Origin: Elymus sibiricus | Lineage: Eukaryota > Streptophyta > Magnoliopsida > Poales > Poaceae | NCBI GenBank assembly: GCA_039707655.1 | Contig: CM077675.1 | Coordinates: 418,623,162 to 418,687,161 of the forward strand | Length of the DNA: 64,000 nt | Direction: 5' to 3' | Shown: positions 20,959 through 32,999 of the stretch, in pieces | How the letters are laid out: every line of letters starts with the position of its first letter | Numbering within the stretch: position 1 is the first letter of the stretch | Position numbers and translations under genes: made by a program | Notes under the pieces: model-generated | The model's input: only the letters and a program-made list of their open reading frames with translations | What the model was told of the DNA's origin: nothing | Database searches by the model: none

Positions 20959-22764
20959 ATGATCAGGAGGCCTATTCCTCAAGGATCAAACTTGTTCCTG
21001 TCTGCACGATGCTCTTCAGATTCAGGTTCAGTCTGCACTTTCCTGAACATCAAACGTCTCACTGGTTCCTCAAGAAACACTTCATCAAGTCGTTCGTCAC
21101 AAAGAATCTCTATAAGTTGCACGAGGACCACCTTGACATGCACTGCCAACAGCTTTGAAACAAAACACGCCATGCTCCAAATCTTGATCCTAGTCCAACG
21201 AGAAAGATGAACTCTGGATAAACCCTATACTTGATACCTCGCCGTTGGATCACCCAGGCTAGGAGACCCGAGCAGTTCACAGCGTTGGACGTCCGGCAGG
21301 GGAATAAAACTCAACGGCGTCGGCGTAGTCGCCGCCGAAGTAGGTAAAACCCTAACCAAGAGGGTAGTTCTATGGAAACGACGACTTTTAGGGGTTCCCA
21401 AAAGTAATAAGACCGCCCGTTTCTCACTAAGTTTTATTCAAAGTATGGCCACTAATATATGACACTAGGCCGGCCCATGTAACTTGGATTAGCGAGGGCT
21501 CATATAAGATTTGTTGGATCCCTTGTTTGCTTGGAGAGAATAGCATCTCAAAAGTATGGTCCTGACATTTTAGTTGTACCGGATGTTATTGTTTCTTAAT
21601 TAATCAAATGGTGGTAACCCCTCAAAAAGTATGTTCCTGACATTTTAATAAATATACAATGTAAATAAATGTTCATGTATTTTAACAAACTATTTCGTGC
21701 CACAAAAAAATGTTCAAAGTATATTTGATTTTCTAACATGTAATAAAAATGTTCCAAAATTTAAGTAAAATAATAAACATGTCTTTAAAAATATTAAAGA
21801 TGTACAAAAAAGTTTGAAATGTATACAAAATGTATAATATATATGAAAAAACAGAAATAAATATGTTTTAACTGTTAAACATGTATTAAAAAAAATACTC
21901 GGGTGTATATCAAATAGGTACAATGTGTATGAGAAAAAGTAGAAATGTGTTAAAAATAATAATACAAAGAAAAAACTAAATAAAGAACCATAGAAACCTG
22001 AAGAAAGAAAAGGAAAAAATAAAATAGAAATAGAAAAGTCAAAGAAAACCAATGCAAACAGTGAAAACCAAAGGGAAAATAAAGGGAGATAAAAAAACGT
22101 GCAGATGCACGCTACACTACTGGGCTGAGCGACTAGCCCCGCGCTAGAGGCGAGTCGGAGCTATATCTCGCAGTGAGCGAGATACAGGCCCATGAGTAGC
22201 TAAGGGGCGCACTTTTCCTGACATGGGGAGCACTGCGCCACCGCATCTCGCACCTTCGACGCTTCCCCAACGAAACAATCTTTCCAGGTTTTTCGAGGGG
22301 GGGGGGGGGTTCTCTTTTTCTAGTTTGTTTTTGTATTTCGGATTTTTTTTAGTTGTGCTTCATCCTGCGCTGAGGCGGGCCAAGGACTAAAATGTACTCG
22401 TGTCCACCGATCAACTTCGAGGATGGCACTGACCATCCTCATCCCACGCCACTTCCTTGGACGCAACGGTGACACGTACATCGACGTCAACTGCATAGCG
22501 CCGATGGGAGTGGTCGGGGATTGCGCAGATGGCTGGTGGTTTCTGTGAGTGCAGCGCGGCATTGGGCATCGGAGGCAAGAAGAGGAGGCGCCGTGAGCAA
22601 GAGCGAATGGGGGAATTTGAGAAGTGGCGGTGACCGCTCAAAATTAAGAGTGCGGGAGATTTTTTTTTTTTTTTTTTTGCCTTTGACTCCTCAATATTTT
22701 AAGAAGTTAGCCATTTGAGAGTGACGGTAAGGTGCATGTTAGTTGGTTGGTTCTTTTTTAAAGT
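20959..22764. other. Intergenic stretch, apparently low copy, no confident gene
   Basis: A minus-strand frame at 20979-21173 has no recognised domain. An AT-rich part (21500-22080) holds a near-duplicate phrase, AAGTATG(G/T)TCCTGACATTTTA, at about 21552 and 21628. A perfect 8-bp hairpin TATCTCGC/GCGAGATA is at 22164-22184. There is a G13 run (22297-22309) and a T19 run (22660-22678). Between the runs a GC-richer patch carries small plus-strand ORFs (22423-22548 and 22529-22633), described under findings. Confidence 0.5.
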
Positions 22765-22774
22765 TCGGATAGAG

Positions 22775-23079
22775 GCAAACTGAGCCTAGCTGAGATGGTT
22801 AGATTATTATCGTGGAATCAGCCCACCAGCGTTCAAGTTTTAGACTTAACATTCGTGATCGTATTTTTTTATATTTATTTCAAGCTTTTCAGTGATGTTC
22901 GTTTAATGGGAAAAAACGTTCACATTGACTATGAGCGTATATGATGACTTCGTCAATCTTAAAATTTTGTGTCGGCTCCGTTTCTCAAAGGTGTTCATAG
23001 AGATAAAGTTTGAGTGCATGCTTTCATAGGGTGAATCTATGTACGTAAACATCTTTGATTGTATTACGTTAAAAAAAAA
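22775..23079 (+). mobile_element. tRNA-derived SINE, Au-like
   Basis: The body begins GCAAACTGAGCC, carries a polymerase III A box TAGCTGAGATGG (22787-22798) and a B box GTTCAAGTTTT (22831-22841), and ends in an A9 run. A perfect 10-bp duplication TCGGATAGAG flanks it at 22765-22774 and 23080-23089. The 3' body (phrases near GGTGTTCATAG) resembles the Au SINE family of grasses. Confidence 0.88.
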
Positions 23080-23089
23080 TCGGATAGAG

Positions 23090-24654
23090 ATATTGTAATT
23101 CTAGCAATTACTATTTATTTATGATCCGAAAAGTGAGAATTGCGATGCACTGTAAAGCAACAATGAGTGGAAAGTGCTCAAGAAAAGGCCAAATTAATAA
23201 ATGGAAAACACAGTTCCGAAAGAGCTAGCTCAGCGCGAAGACAAACCAAACCGAACCAGTCCGTCGTCGCGTACCCTTGACCCTCTTCCAACCCAGTGTT
23301 GACAAGTGACGTCCAGTCTCGTGTGTTGTCTGGTCGTGTCCGGCTCGAGCTCACCGGCCGCCGTGACGTGGAATTAAGCAGACGATCGAGGTCGAGGTCG
23401 AACCAGGGTTGAGACCACAAACCATGTTTTGGCTACGCTCTCCTGGTGCTCTTTTAGACGGTGACTCTGTTCAATTTTTTTTATTTTTTTTTGCCATGGA
23501 GACAGTGACTATGTTTTTGTTTGCTCTCCAAACCAAGTCACGTCCTCACGGAAACATTCTCAGAACCAAGGATGCCTCACCAGCGTCCTCGAGCCTATCC
23601 ACCGCAAGTCGATCTGCAGGCACCGATCGGGGCAAAGCTGTGCTAGCTGGGCAGCACCGCAGCTAGCACGCACCAAGTGGCAGTCACGCATGTCCAACAA
23701 AATACTACGTGTTCGACGTGCCTCGGTTCGTACCATGCACCGTCCCATGGCCGCGAGCACGCAGGGGCGACACGTCCAGCTGCTGCACCGGACGAATCCA
23801 TCCGCCGATCCGCAGACCGTACTCGCCGCCATGTATATGTTCCAATTATTGGCGTCTTCGATCAGTTGACTATAGATGGAAAACAGGAGAGCGGCGTTTG
23901 GTGTTGCATGACGTGGATGTGCTCGTCGTTCGCACTTGCAATGTACTACCATGTGGCTGCCTGTCCCCTTCAGCAAACCTGAATTCTCCATTGCTTGTTT
24001 AGCACTCTATTAAAGCGGTGCGAGCAGGTGATATGTTTTGGCACGGGGTGTTTGCATGATAGTTTGTGTTCGAGAACTAGGCAGTAGCCGAGCGGCATGG
24101 GTCGTAGTGACGCATCCGGCGCACAGGGTTCAACTTTCGTCGGGGGCGGTTTTTGACGCCTCATGTTTCTTCTATATAAAAATACGTCTTGGATGTTAGT
24201 GGTCATGTATTTTTTTGTTGTTGTTGTGAGTTGACGCCGGGAAAACGTGAAGCATTCGGATGTTATAAAGACGGTCATGCCAGACGGACGACAACAGACA
24301 AAATCAGCGTAGCTTTCACGCACGTCTTGCTCAAAATCGATCGCGCGGATCTACGGGCGTCCCGTAACATTTCAGGCAGCACTATTCATCGAACCGGCCG
24401 ATCTTTTTTGCAACCACGAGATCACTCAAGAATCTTGAGACCAGAGAGCATTGGGCCGTCCGTCTCGGCGTCTCTGCCCGGAAGAAGAGCGAGGTGACTG
24501 CTGAGATCGGGGGGAGGGCCTCTTGCCGGATTCAGCACAGTGGCAATCCTTATCACGCCCGTCGCTGTTACGTGTGGTGGCGGTACCTACCTACCTCAGT
24601 TACGTGTGGTACCACTAACTCTGTTTGTTTACGGGCTTGGAGAATATGTGAATG
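23090..24654. other. Intergenic stretch without recognised elements
   Basis: Mixed composition, GC-richer than the surrounding LTR DNA, with several overlapping short ORFs on both strands (for example 23560-23991 minus and 24189-24497 plus). None shows a known domain or consistent coding signal. No LTR ends or inverted repeats were seen. It may be low-copy sequence flanking a former gene. Confidence 0.4.
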
Positions 24655-24911
24655 TAAGAGCATCTATAGTCGGACCTTGCAAATCCGGACCCTCAAACGT
24701 CCGCGTACGCGCCCGGTCACGTCCGCGGACATTGACCGGTCACGTCTCAAATAATGCATTTGACATACGGACACCTCAAATCTTATATCTCAAATTCATA
24801 CAAACTCATGCAACTACTACGTCGATGCATTACACACATCGTCCGGCTATTCCATCACTACTAATATGCCATTGGACTACCAAAATTTGGCATGTTTGGC
24901 TATGGTGGAGA

Positions 24912-25485
24912 TCATCCACGACTGCCCTTGCCCTTCCCGGCGTCGTCGTTCTCATGGAAGTACCGGTCGAAGACGCAGTACGGATCGAGCCGAATCTGCT
25001 CGTCGCCGGAGCTCACCTCCTTCTCCTCCTTCGGTGGCAGTCCGGCCAGTTCACAAACCGCCCGATTCTACTCGCGGGCGAGGGCGCGCGTGTTCCTCTG
25101 CTGTCGTTTCTTCAAAATGCGGGCGCGGATGGCTTCCTCCTCTGCGGCCGCCCGCGCCGCCGCATCAACCGCCTCCGCCTCCGCCATTTCCTCCTCGAGA
25201 AAGGCCTCGGGGATCCTTATCCGCTCCTTCCCACGACGGGCAGCCCGTTCCCGGTGGGACTCGAAGGCCTTCGGATCCGCCCGCCGGGACCTTGACGACC
25301 CCTCGGAGCGCCCGTTGAGCAGACACTATGGAGTCACGGCAGACAGAGCCTGCCGTCGGTCGGGCGCTGTCCTCGCGGGAGCGGCGGAGTGCAATGCGAA
25401 CCGCCATTGCCTCCTCCAATCCGCAGGGGACGACCCCCCAGTAGACGGATCCGGACTGGTCGGAGTCAGATCCACTGCCCTCCAT
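24912..25485 (-). pseudogene. Harbinger-borne ORF, acidic coiled-coil-like protein, frameshifted
   Basis: The frame starts at 25485 with MEGSGSDSDQSGSVYW and a helix-like stretch (EEAMAVRIALRRS). After a frameshift near 25330-25350 the frame yields an Ala/Glu/Arg-rich segment (EEEMAEAEAVDAAARAAAEE), then ILKKRQQRNTRALARE, an in-frame TAG, and the tail RLDPYCVFDRYFHEND ending at TGA 24912. This composition recurs in my memory of Triticeae repeat-encoded hypothetical proteins; no function is known to me. It lies entirely inside the Harbinger element and would read from its right terminus, now 10.5 kb away because of the Copia insertion. Confidence 0.55.
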
Positions 25486-25815
25486 GCCGGAGACGATCGG
25501 AGATGTTGGGGAACACTGCATGGGAAACAAAAAATTTCCTACAAACACCCAAGATCTATCTATGGAGATCAACAGCTACGAGAGGGAGAGTGGATCTACA
25601 TACCCTTTTAGATCGCTAAGCGGGAAGCGTTAAGAAAAACGGTTGATGTAGTTGAACGTCTTCGCAATCCAAATCGCAATACGTCCCGCGATCCAATCAC
25701 GATCCGTCATGATCTAGCGTCGAACGGACGGCACCTCCGCGTTCAGCACATGTACAGCTCGATGACGTCTCCGCCTCCTCGATCCAGCGAGCGAGGTCGG
25801 AGTAGTAGATGAGTT

Positions 25816-27709
25816 TGTTGGAAATATGCCCTAGAGGCAATAATAATTTAGTTATTATCATGTTTCCTTGTTCATGATAATCGTTTATTATCCATGCTAT
25901 AATTGTATTGATTGAAAACTCAAATACATGTGTGGGTACATAGACAACACTGTGTCCCTAGTATGCCTCTAATAGACTAGCTCGTTGATCAAAGATGGTC
26001 AAGGTTTCCTAGCCATAGACATGAGATGTCATTTGATAACGGGATCACATCATTAGGAGAATGATGTGATGGACAAGACCCAAACTATGAACATAGCATA
26101 TGGTCGTGTCAGTTTATTGCTATTGTTTTCTGCATGTCAAGTATCTGTTCATATGACCATGAGATCATGCAACTCACTGACACCGGAGGAATACCTTGTG
26201 TGTATCAAACGTCTCAACGTAACTAGGTGACTATAAAGATGCTCTACAGGTATCTCCGGGGGTGTCTGTTGAGCTGGCATGGATCAAGACTGGGATTTGT
26301 TATTCGATGTAACGGAGAGGTATCTCAGGGCCCACTCGGTAATACAACATCACAACAAGCCTTGCAAGCAATGTGACTAAAGTGTTAGCCACGGGATCTT
26401 GTATTACGGAATGAGTAAAGAGACTTGCCGGTAACGAGATTGAAATAGGTATAGAGATACCGACGATCGAATCTCGGGCAAGTAACATACCGAAGAACAA
26501 AGGGAACAACATGCGGGATTAACTGAATCCTTGACATAGAGGTTCAACCGATAAAGATCTTCGTAGAATATGTAGGAACCAATATGGGCATCCAGGTCCC
26601 GCTATTGATTATTGACCGTAGAGGTGTCTCGGTCATGTCTACATAGTTCTCGAACCCGCAGGGTCTGCACACTTAAGGTTCGGTGACGTTTCGGTATAGT
26701 AGAGTTATGTATGGTGGTGACCGAAGGTTGTTCGGAGTCCCGGATGAGATCCTGTACATCACGAGGAGCTCCGGAATGGTCCAGAGGTAAAGATTGATAT
26801 ATAGGAAGTCCCGTTTTGGTCACCGGAAAAGTTTCGGGTATTTCGGTAGTGTACCGGGAGTGCCGGGAGGGGTACCGGGGACCATCGGGAGGGGTGTCTC
26901 GACCCAAAGGGCCTCATGGGCTGTGGGAGGAGTCAAGCCAGCCCTTAGTGGGCTGGCCGAGCCCCCCACTAAGTCCCATGCGGCTAGGGGTGGGAAAAAC
27001 CCAAAGGGGGAAAGGTGGAAAGGGTTTCCAAGTGGAGAGGAGGAATCCTACTCCTAATAGGATTGGAGTAGGACTCCTCCACCTCCAATTTCGGCCAGCC
27101 CTTGAGGGTTTGAGGCTGCCTCCTCCCCTCCCTCCCTCCTATATATACTAGAGGATTTAGAGGGGAGAGCTAACCCTAATTGCCACGTGCTCCCTCTACT
27201 TCCTCTAGATCGTTTTCTCCTCTAGTCTAGTTTCGGCAGTGTTTAGGCGAAGCCCTGCCGGAATAGTTCCACCACCACCGCCGCCGCGCCGTCGCGCTGC
27301 CGGAGAACTCATCTACCTCTCCGCTTCCTCTTGATGGATCAAGAAGGCGGAGATCGTCATCGAGCTGTACGTGTGCTGAACGCGGAGGTGCCGTCCGTTC
27401 GGCGCTAGATCGGAAGGACCGTGATCAGGATCGCGAGACAGTTCGTGATTTGATCGCGAGACGGATCATGATGGGATCGCGGGACGGATCATGATTGGAT
27501 CGCGAGACGGATCGTGATGGGATCGCGGGACGCTTGGCGATTTGGATCGCGAAGACGTTCGACTACATCAACCGCGTTTCTTAACGCTTCCGCTTAGCGA
27601 TCTACAAGGGTATGTAGATCCACTCTCCCTCTCGTAGACGCTCATCACCATGGATAGATCTTGCGTGTGCGTAGGAAATTTTTTGTTTCCCATGCAACGT
27701 TCCCCAACA
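25816..27709 (+). mobile_element. Solo LTR, Angela-like, nested
   Basis: Starts TGTTGGAAATATGCCC and ends GTTCCCCAACA, 1894 bp, with a 5-bp duplication GAGTT at 25811-25815 and 27710-27714. No internal region remains, so it formed by recombination between two LTRs of a later insertion. A TATA box (TATATATAC) lies near 27140 and a 23-bp minisatellite at 27422-27537. Confidence 0.95.
27422..27537 (+). repeat. 23-bp minisatellite in solo LTR
   Basis: Five consecutive units of about 23 bases, of the type TGATGGGATCGCGGGACGGA plus three bases, alternating GCGAGAC and GCGGGAC. The related LTRs of this window have a single unit here. Confidence 0.85.
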
Positions 27710-29236
27710 GAGTTCTCCGGCAACACGACGGCGTGGTGGCGGTGGTGGTGGTGCTATCCCGGCAGGGCTATGCCTAGCGCTACCGAAACCGCGAACGGAG
27801 GAGAAAACGATCTAGGAAGAGAGAGGGGCGCCAAGGGCTTCGTGTGTGCTCTTAGGGCGCCCCTCCCCTTTATATATAGGTGGAGGGGCGTGGAGATCAG
27901 CCCCTCCAAGCCCTAGGGCGCAGGCAAGGGGGATTAGTTGGACTCCTAGTCCAACTCCCCCCCTTTCCATAAACACGTGGACTTTCCACCTCTCCCAAGC
28001 CACATGAGCCTTGAGGGACTTGTGCGCCTAGCCCAATAAGGCCAGGGCACCTCCCCTCAGCCCATGCAAACCCTTGGGATGTGGTGGAACCCTTGGTGGA
28101 CTTCCGGACTCCTCCAGAAGTTTCCGGAACCTTCTAGAAGCTTCCCGGTACAATACCAGAAAAACCCGAAACTTTTCCGGTAGCCAAAATATGACTTCCC
28201 ATATATAAATCTTTACCTCCGGACCATTCCGGAACTCCTCGTGACGTCCGTGATCTCATCTGGGACTCCGAACAACCTTCGGTCAACAACATACATAACT
28301 CAACAATACCAAATCGTCACCGAACGTTAAGTGTGCAGACCCTGCGGGTTCGTGAACTATGTAGACATGACCGAGACAACTCTACGGTCAATAACCAATA
28401 GCGGGACCTGGATGCCCATATTGGTTCCTACATATTCTACGAAGATATTTATCGGTCGAACCACGATGTCAAGGATTCAGACAATCCCGTATGCAGTTCC
28501 CTTTGTCCATCGGTATGTTACTTGCTCGGGATTCGATCGTCGGTATCTCCATACCTAGTTCAATCTCGTTACCGGCAAGTCTCTTTACTCGTTCCGTAAC
28601 ACAAGATCCCATGACTAACTCCTTAGTTACATTGCTTGCAAGCTTCTTGTGATGCTGTGTTACCGAGCGGGCCCAGCGATACCTCTCCGTCAGACGGAGT
28701 GACAAATCCCAGTCTCGATCCACGCCAACCCAACAGACACCCTCGGAGATACCTGTAGAGCACCTTTATAGTCACCCAGTTACGTTGTGACGTTTGACAC
28801 ACACAAGGCATTCCTCCGGTGTCCGGGAGTTGCATGATCTCATGGTCGTAGGAACATATACTTGACATGGATAAAGCAGTAGCAATAAACTGACACGATC
28901 AACTGCTATGGTTACGGTTGGGTCTTGTCCATCACATCATTCTCCTAATGATGTCATCCCGTTATCAGATGACAACTCATTGTCTATGGTCAGGAAACCT
29001 TGACCATCTCTGATCAACGAGCTAATCTAGTAGAGGCTTTCTAGGGACACAGTGTTGTCTATGTATCCACACATATATCTGAGTTTTTGATCAATGTAAT
29101 TCTAGCATGGATAATAAACGATTATCATGAACAAGGAAATATGATAATAACCATTTTATTATTGCCTCTAGGGCATATTTCCAACAGTCTCCCACTTGCA
29201 CTAGAGTCAATAATCTAGCTCACATCGATATGTGAT

Positions 29237-32200
29237 TTACATTGTTATGAATCTAACACCCAATGAGTTCTGGGGTTCAATCATGTTTTGCATGTGAGAG
29301 AGGTTTTAGTCAACGGTCTGCAACATTCAGATCTGTGTGTTCTTTGCAAATCTGTATGTCATACTGTAAATGCTGCTTCCACGCTCCACTTGGAGCTATT
29401 CCAAATGGCTGCTCCACTATACGTATCCGGATTACTACTAAGAGTCATCCGGATTGGTGTCAAAGCTTGCATTGACGTAACTCTTTACGACGAAGTCTTC
29501 ATCACCTCCATAATCGAGAAACATTTCCTTAGTCCTCTAGTTACTAAGGATAATTTTGACCGTTGTCCAGTGATCCACTCCTGGATCACTCTTGTACCCC
29601 TTGACAGACTCATGGCAAGGCACACACCAGGTGCGGTACACATCATGGCATACTATACAGAGCCTATGGATAAGGCATAGGGGACGACCTTCGTCCTTTC
29701 TCTTTCTTCTGCCGTGGTCGAGCTTTGAGTCTCACTCGACTTCACACCATACAAATCAGGCAAGAACTCTTTCTTTGACTGGTCCATTTTGAACTCCTTC
29801 AAAATCTTGTCAAGGTATGTACTTATTGAAAGTCTTATCAGGCGTCTTGATCTATCTCTATAGATCTTGATGCCCAATATTTAAGTAGCTTTATCCATGT
29901 ATTCCTTTGAAAAACTTCTTTCAAACAACCCTTTATGCTTTCCAGAAATTCTATATTATTTCCGATCAACAATATGTCATCCACATATACCTATCAGAAA
30001 TTCTATAGTGCTCCCACTCATTTTATTGTAAATACAAGTTTCTTATAAACTTTGTATATACCCAAAAACTTTGATCACCTTATCAAAGCGTATTTTACAA
30101 CTCCGAGATGCTTGCCCCAGTCCATAGAAGGATCGCTGGAGTTTGCACACCTTTTAGCATCCGTAGGATCGACAAAACCTTCTGGTTGTATCACATACAA
30201 CCTTTCCTCACGGAAACCGTTAAGGAAACTCTGTTTTGACATCCATCTGCCAGATTTCATAATCGAAAAATACAGCAACTGCTAACATAATTTCAACAGA
30301 CTTTAGCATCGCTACGGGTGAGAGAGTCTCATCGTAGTCAACTCCTTGAACTTGTCGGAAACCACTTTGCGACAAGTCGAGCTTTATAAATGGTGACAAT
30401 TACCATCAGCGTATGTCTTCTTCTTAAAGGTCCGTTTGTACTTAATGACCTGCCGTTCATCGGGCAAGTCTACCAAAGTCCATACTTGGTTTTCATACAT
30501 GGATCCTATCTCGGATTTCATGGCTGCTAGCCATTAGTTAGAATCCAGGCCCACCATCGCTTCTTCATAGCTCGTAGGTTAACTGTTGTCTAACAACATG
30601 ACCTCCAAGACAGGATTGCCGCACCACTTAGGGGTGGTACGATTCCTTGTCGACCTACGAGGCTCAGTAGTAAATTTGATCTGAAGTTTCATGATCAACA
30701 TCATTAGCTTCCTCTTCATTTGGTGTACGCGCCGCAGAAATATCTTTCTGCGTTGTGCTACCATCCAACTAAAGTGACGGTTCAATAACCTCATCAAGTT
30801 CTACCTTCCTCCCACTCAATTCTTTCGAGAGAAACTCTTTCTCGAGAAAAGACCCATTTTTAGCAACAAACACTTTGCCCTTGGATCTGAGATAGAAGGT
30901 ATACCCAACTGTTTCCTTAGGGTATCCTATGAAGACGCATTTGTCCGCTTTGGGTTCGAGCTTATGAGGTTGAAGTCCTTTCACATAAGCATCGCATTCC
31001 CAAACTCTAAGAAATGACAGCTTAGGTTTCTACCAAACCATAATTCATACGGTGTGATCTCAATAGGTTTAGATGGCATACGGTGTGATCTCAATAGGTT
31101 TAGATGGTGCCCTATTTAAAGTGAATGTAGTTGTCTCTAACGCATAATCCCAAAACGATAGTGGCAAATCGGTAAGAAACATCATAGAACGCACCATATC
31201 CGATAGAGTATGGCTATGATATTCGGACACACCATTACACTGTGGTGTTCCAGGTGGCATGTGTTGTGAAACAACTTCCACATTGTCTTAAATATATACC
31301 AAAACTCGTAACTCAGATATTTACCTCTACGATCACATCGTAGACATTCAATCTTCTTGTCACAATGATCTTCAACTTCACTCTGAAATTTCTTGAACTT
31401 TTCAAAAGTTTCAGACTTGTGATTCATCAAGTAAACATACCAGTACCTACTAAAATCATCTGTGAAGGTAAGATAATAATGATATCCACCGCGTGCTTCA
31501 ATTCTCATTGGACTACATACATCAATATGTATTATTTCCAATAAGTCACTTGCATGTTCCATCGAACCGGGAAACGGGGTCTCAGTCATCTTTCCCATGA
31601 GGCATGGTTCGCATGTCTCAAGCGATTCAAAATCGAGTGAGTGCAAAGATCCATCAGCAAGGAGCTTCTTCATGCGTTTATACCAATATGACCTTAGCGG
31701 CAGTGCCACAATTATGTGTTACTATCATTATTAACTTTGCATCTTTTGGCATCAATATTATGAACATGTGTATCACTACGATCGAGATTCAATAAACCAT
31801 TCACATTGGATGCATGACCATTGAAGGTATTATTCATGTAAACAGAATAACTATTATTCTCTGACTTAAATGAATAACTGTATTGCAATAAACACGATCT
31901 AATCATGTTCATGCCCAACGCAAACACCAAATAACATTTATTTAGGTTCAACACTAATCCCGAAGGTAGAGGGAGCATGCGATGGTGATCACATCAACCT
32001 TGGAAACACTTCCAACACACATCGTCACCTCCCCCTTAACTTGTCTTTGTTTATTCCGTAGCTTTTACTTCGAGTTACCAAAATTAGCAACTGAACCGGT
32101 ATCTAATACCCAGGTGCTACTAGGAGTACTAGTAAAGTACACATCAATAACATGTATATCAAATATACTTTTGTTGACATTGCCAGCCTTCTTATCTGCC

Positions 32201-32999
32201 AAGTATCTGGGCAGTTCCGCTTCAGTGACCGTTCCCCTCATAACAGAAGCACTCAGTCTCGGGTTTGGGTCCAATCTTGGGTTTCTTCACTGGGGCGACA
32301 ACTGTCTTGCCATTCTCGAAGTTTCCCTTCTTGCCCTTGCCTTTCTTGAAACTAGTGGTCTTACCATCAACACTTGATGCTCTTTCTTGATTTCTACCTT
32401 TCGCAGTGTAAAACATTGCGAATAGCTCAGGGATCATCATCTCCATCCCTGGCATTTTATAGTTCATCACGAAGCTCTAGGAGCTTGGTGGCAGTGACTT
32501 GGAGAACCATATCAATCACTATCTTATCTGGAAGATCAACTCCCACTTGATTCAAGTGATTGTTGCACTTAGACAATTTAAGCACATGCTCACCGATTGA
32601 GCTATTCTCCTTCATCTTGCAGGCAAAGAATCTTGTTGGAGGTCTCATACCTCTCAACACGGGCACGAGCCTGAAATCCAATTTCAGCTCTTGGAACATC
32701 ACATATGCTCCATGACGTTTCAAAACGTATTTGGAGCTTCAATTCTAAGCCGTAATGCATGACGCACTGAACTATCAAGTAGTCATCAGGACGTACCGGT
32801 CAGATGTACACAACATCCACATACGCCGCTTGAGGGGGTGGCGCACCAAGCGGTGCATTAAGGACATAAGCCTTCTATGCAGCAACTGAGGACAATCCTC
32901 AGATCACGGACCTAGTCCGCATAATTGCTACCAACATCTTTCAACTCTATTTTCTCTAGAAACGTTTCAAAAACACAGTGGAGCTACAGCACGAGCTAT
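29237..32999 (-). pseudogene. Decayed gag-pol of the minus Angela-like element
   Basis: Collinear with the intact 1750-5733 ORF. The start codon is ATA instead of ATG at 32999. The zinc knuckle is cut by a one-base loss in the TGG codon near 32222. The protease DTG is kept (WVLDTGSVANF, near 32120). Integrase HHCC lost its first half, while DVCSPM, DRRGKYLSYEF and altered core residues remain (31709-31182). A 31-bp tandem duplication at 31046-31107 breaks the frame. Reverse transcriptase is in pieces, with YVDD codons near 29975 out of frame. The RNase H end GVRFITM and TAA at 29237-29239 are recognisable; most of RNase H is missing. No product expected. Confidence 0.9.
31046..31107. repeat. 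31-bp tandem duplication in integrase remnant
   Basis: The block starting CATACGGTGTGATCTC occurs at 31046-31076 and again, identical, at 31077-31107. Confidence 0.92.

Larger units (their letters stand above)
25504..29186 (-). repeat. 3' LTR of the minus Angela-like element, split
   Basis: Made of 25504-25815 and 27710-29186. Excising the solo LTR and one GAGTT copy gives about 1784 bp, matching the 1782-bp partner LTR. Confidence 0.92.

Noticed and set aside
22164..22184. Perfect 8-bp hairpin as terminator or regulatory RNA
   Set aside because: Isolated, without promoter, gene or conserved partner; likely chance in repeat-derived DNA.
22660..22678. T19 run as the tail of a processed minus-strand retrocopy
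   Set aside because: No flanking duplication and no gene-like body to the right before the SINE; left as a homopolymer.
23560..24002. Overlapping ORFs on both strands at 23560-24002
   Set aside because: No domain, no coherent coding strand, and residue composition typical of chance frames.
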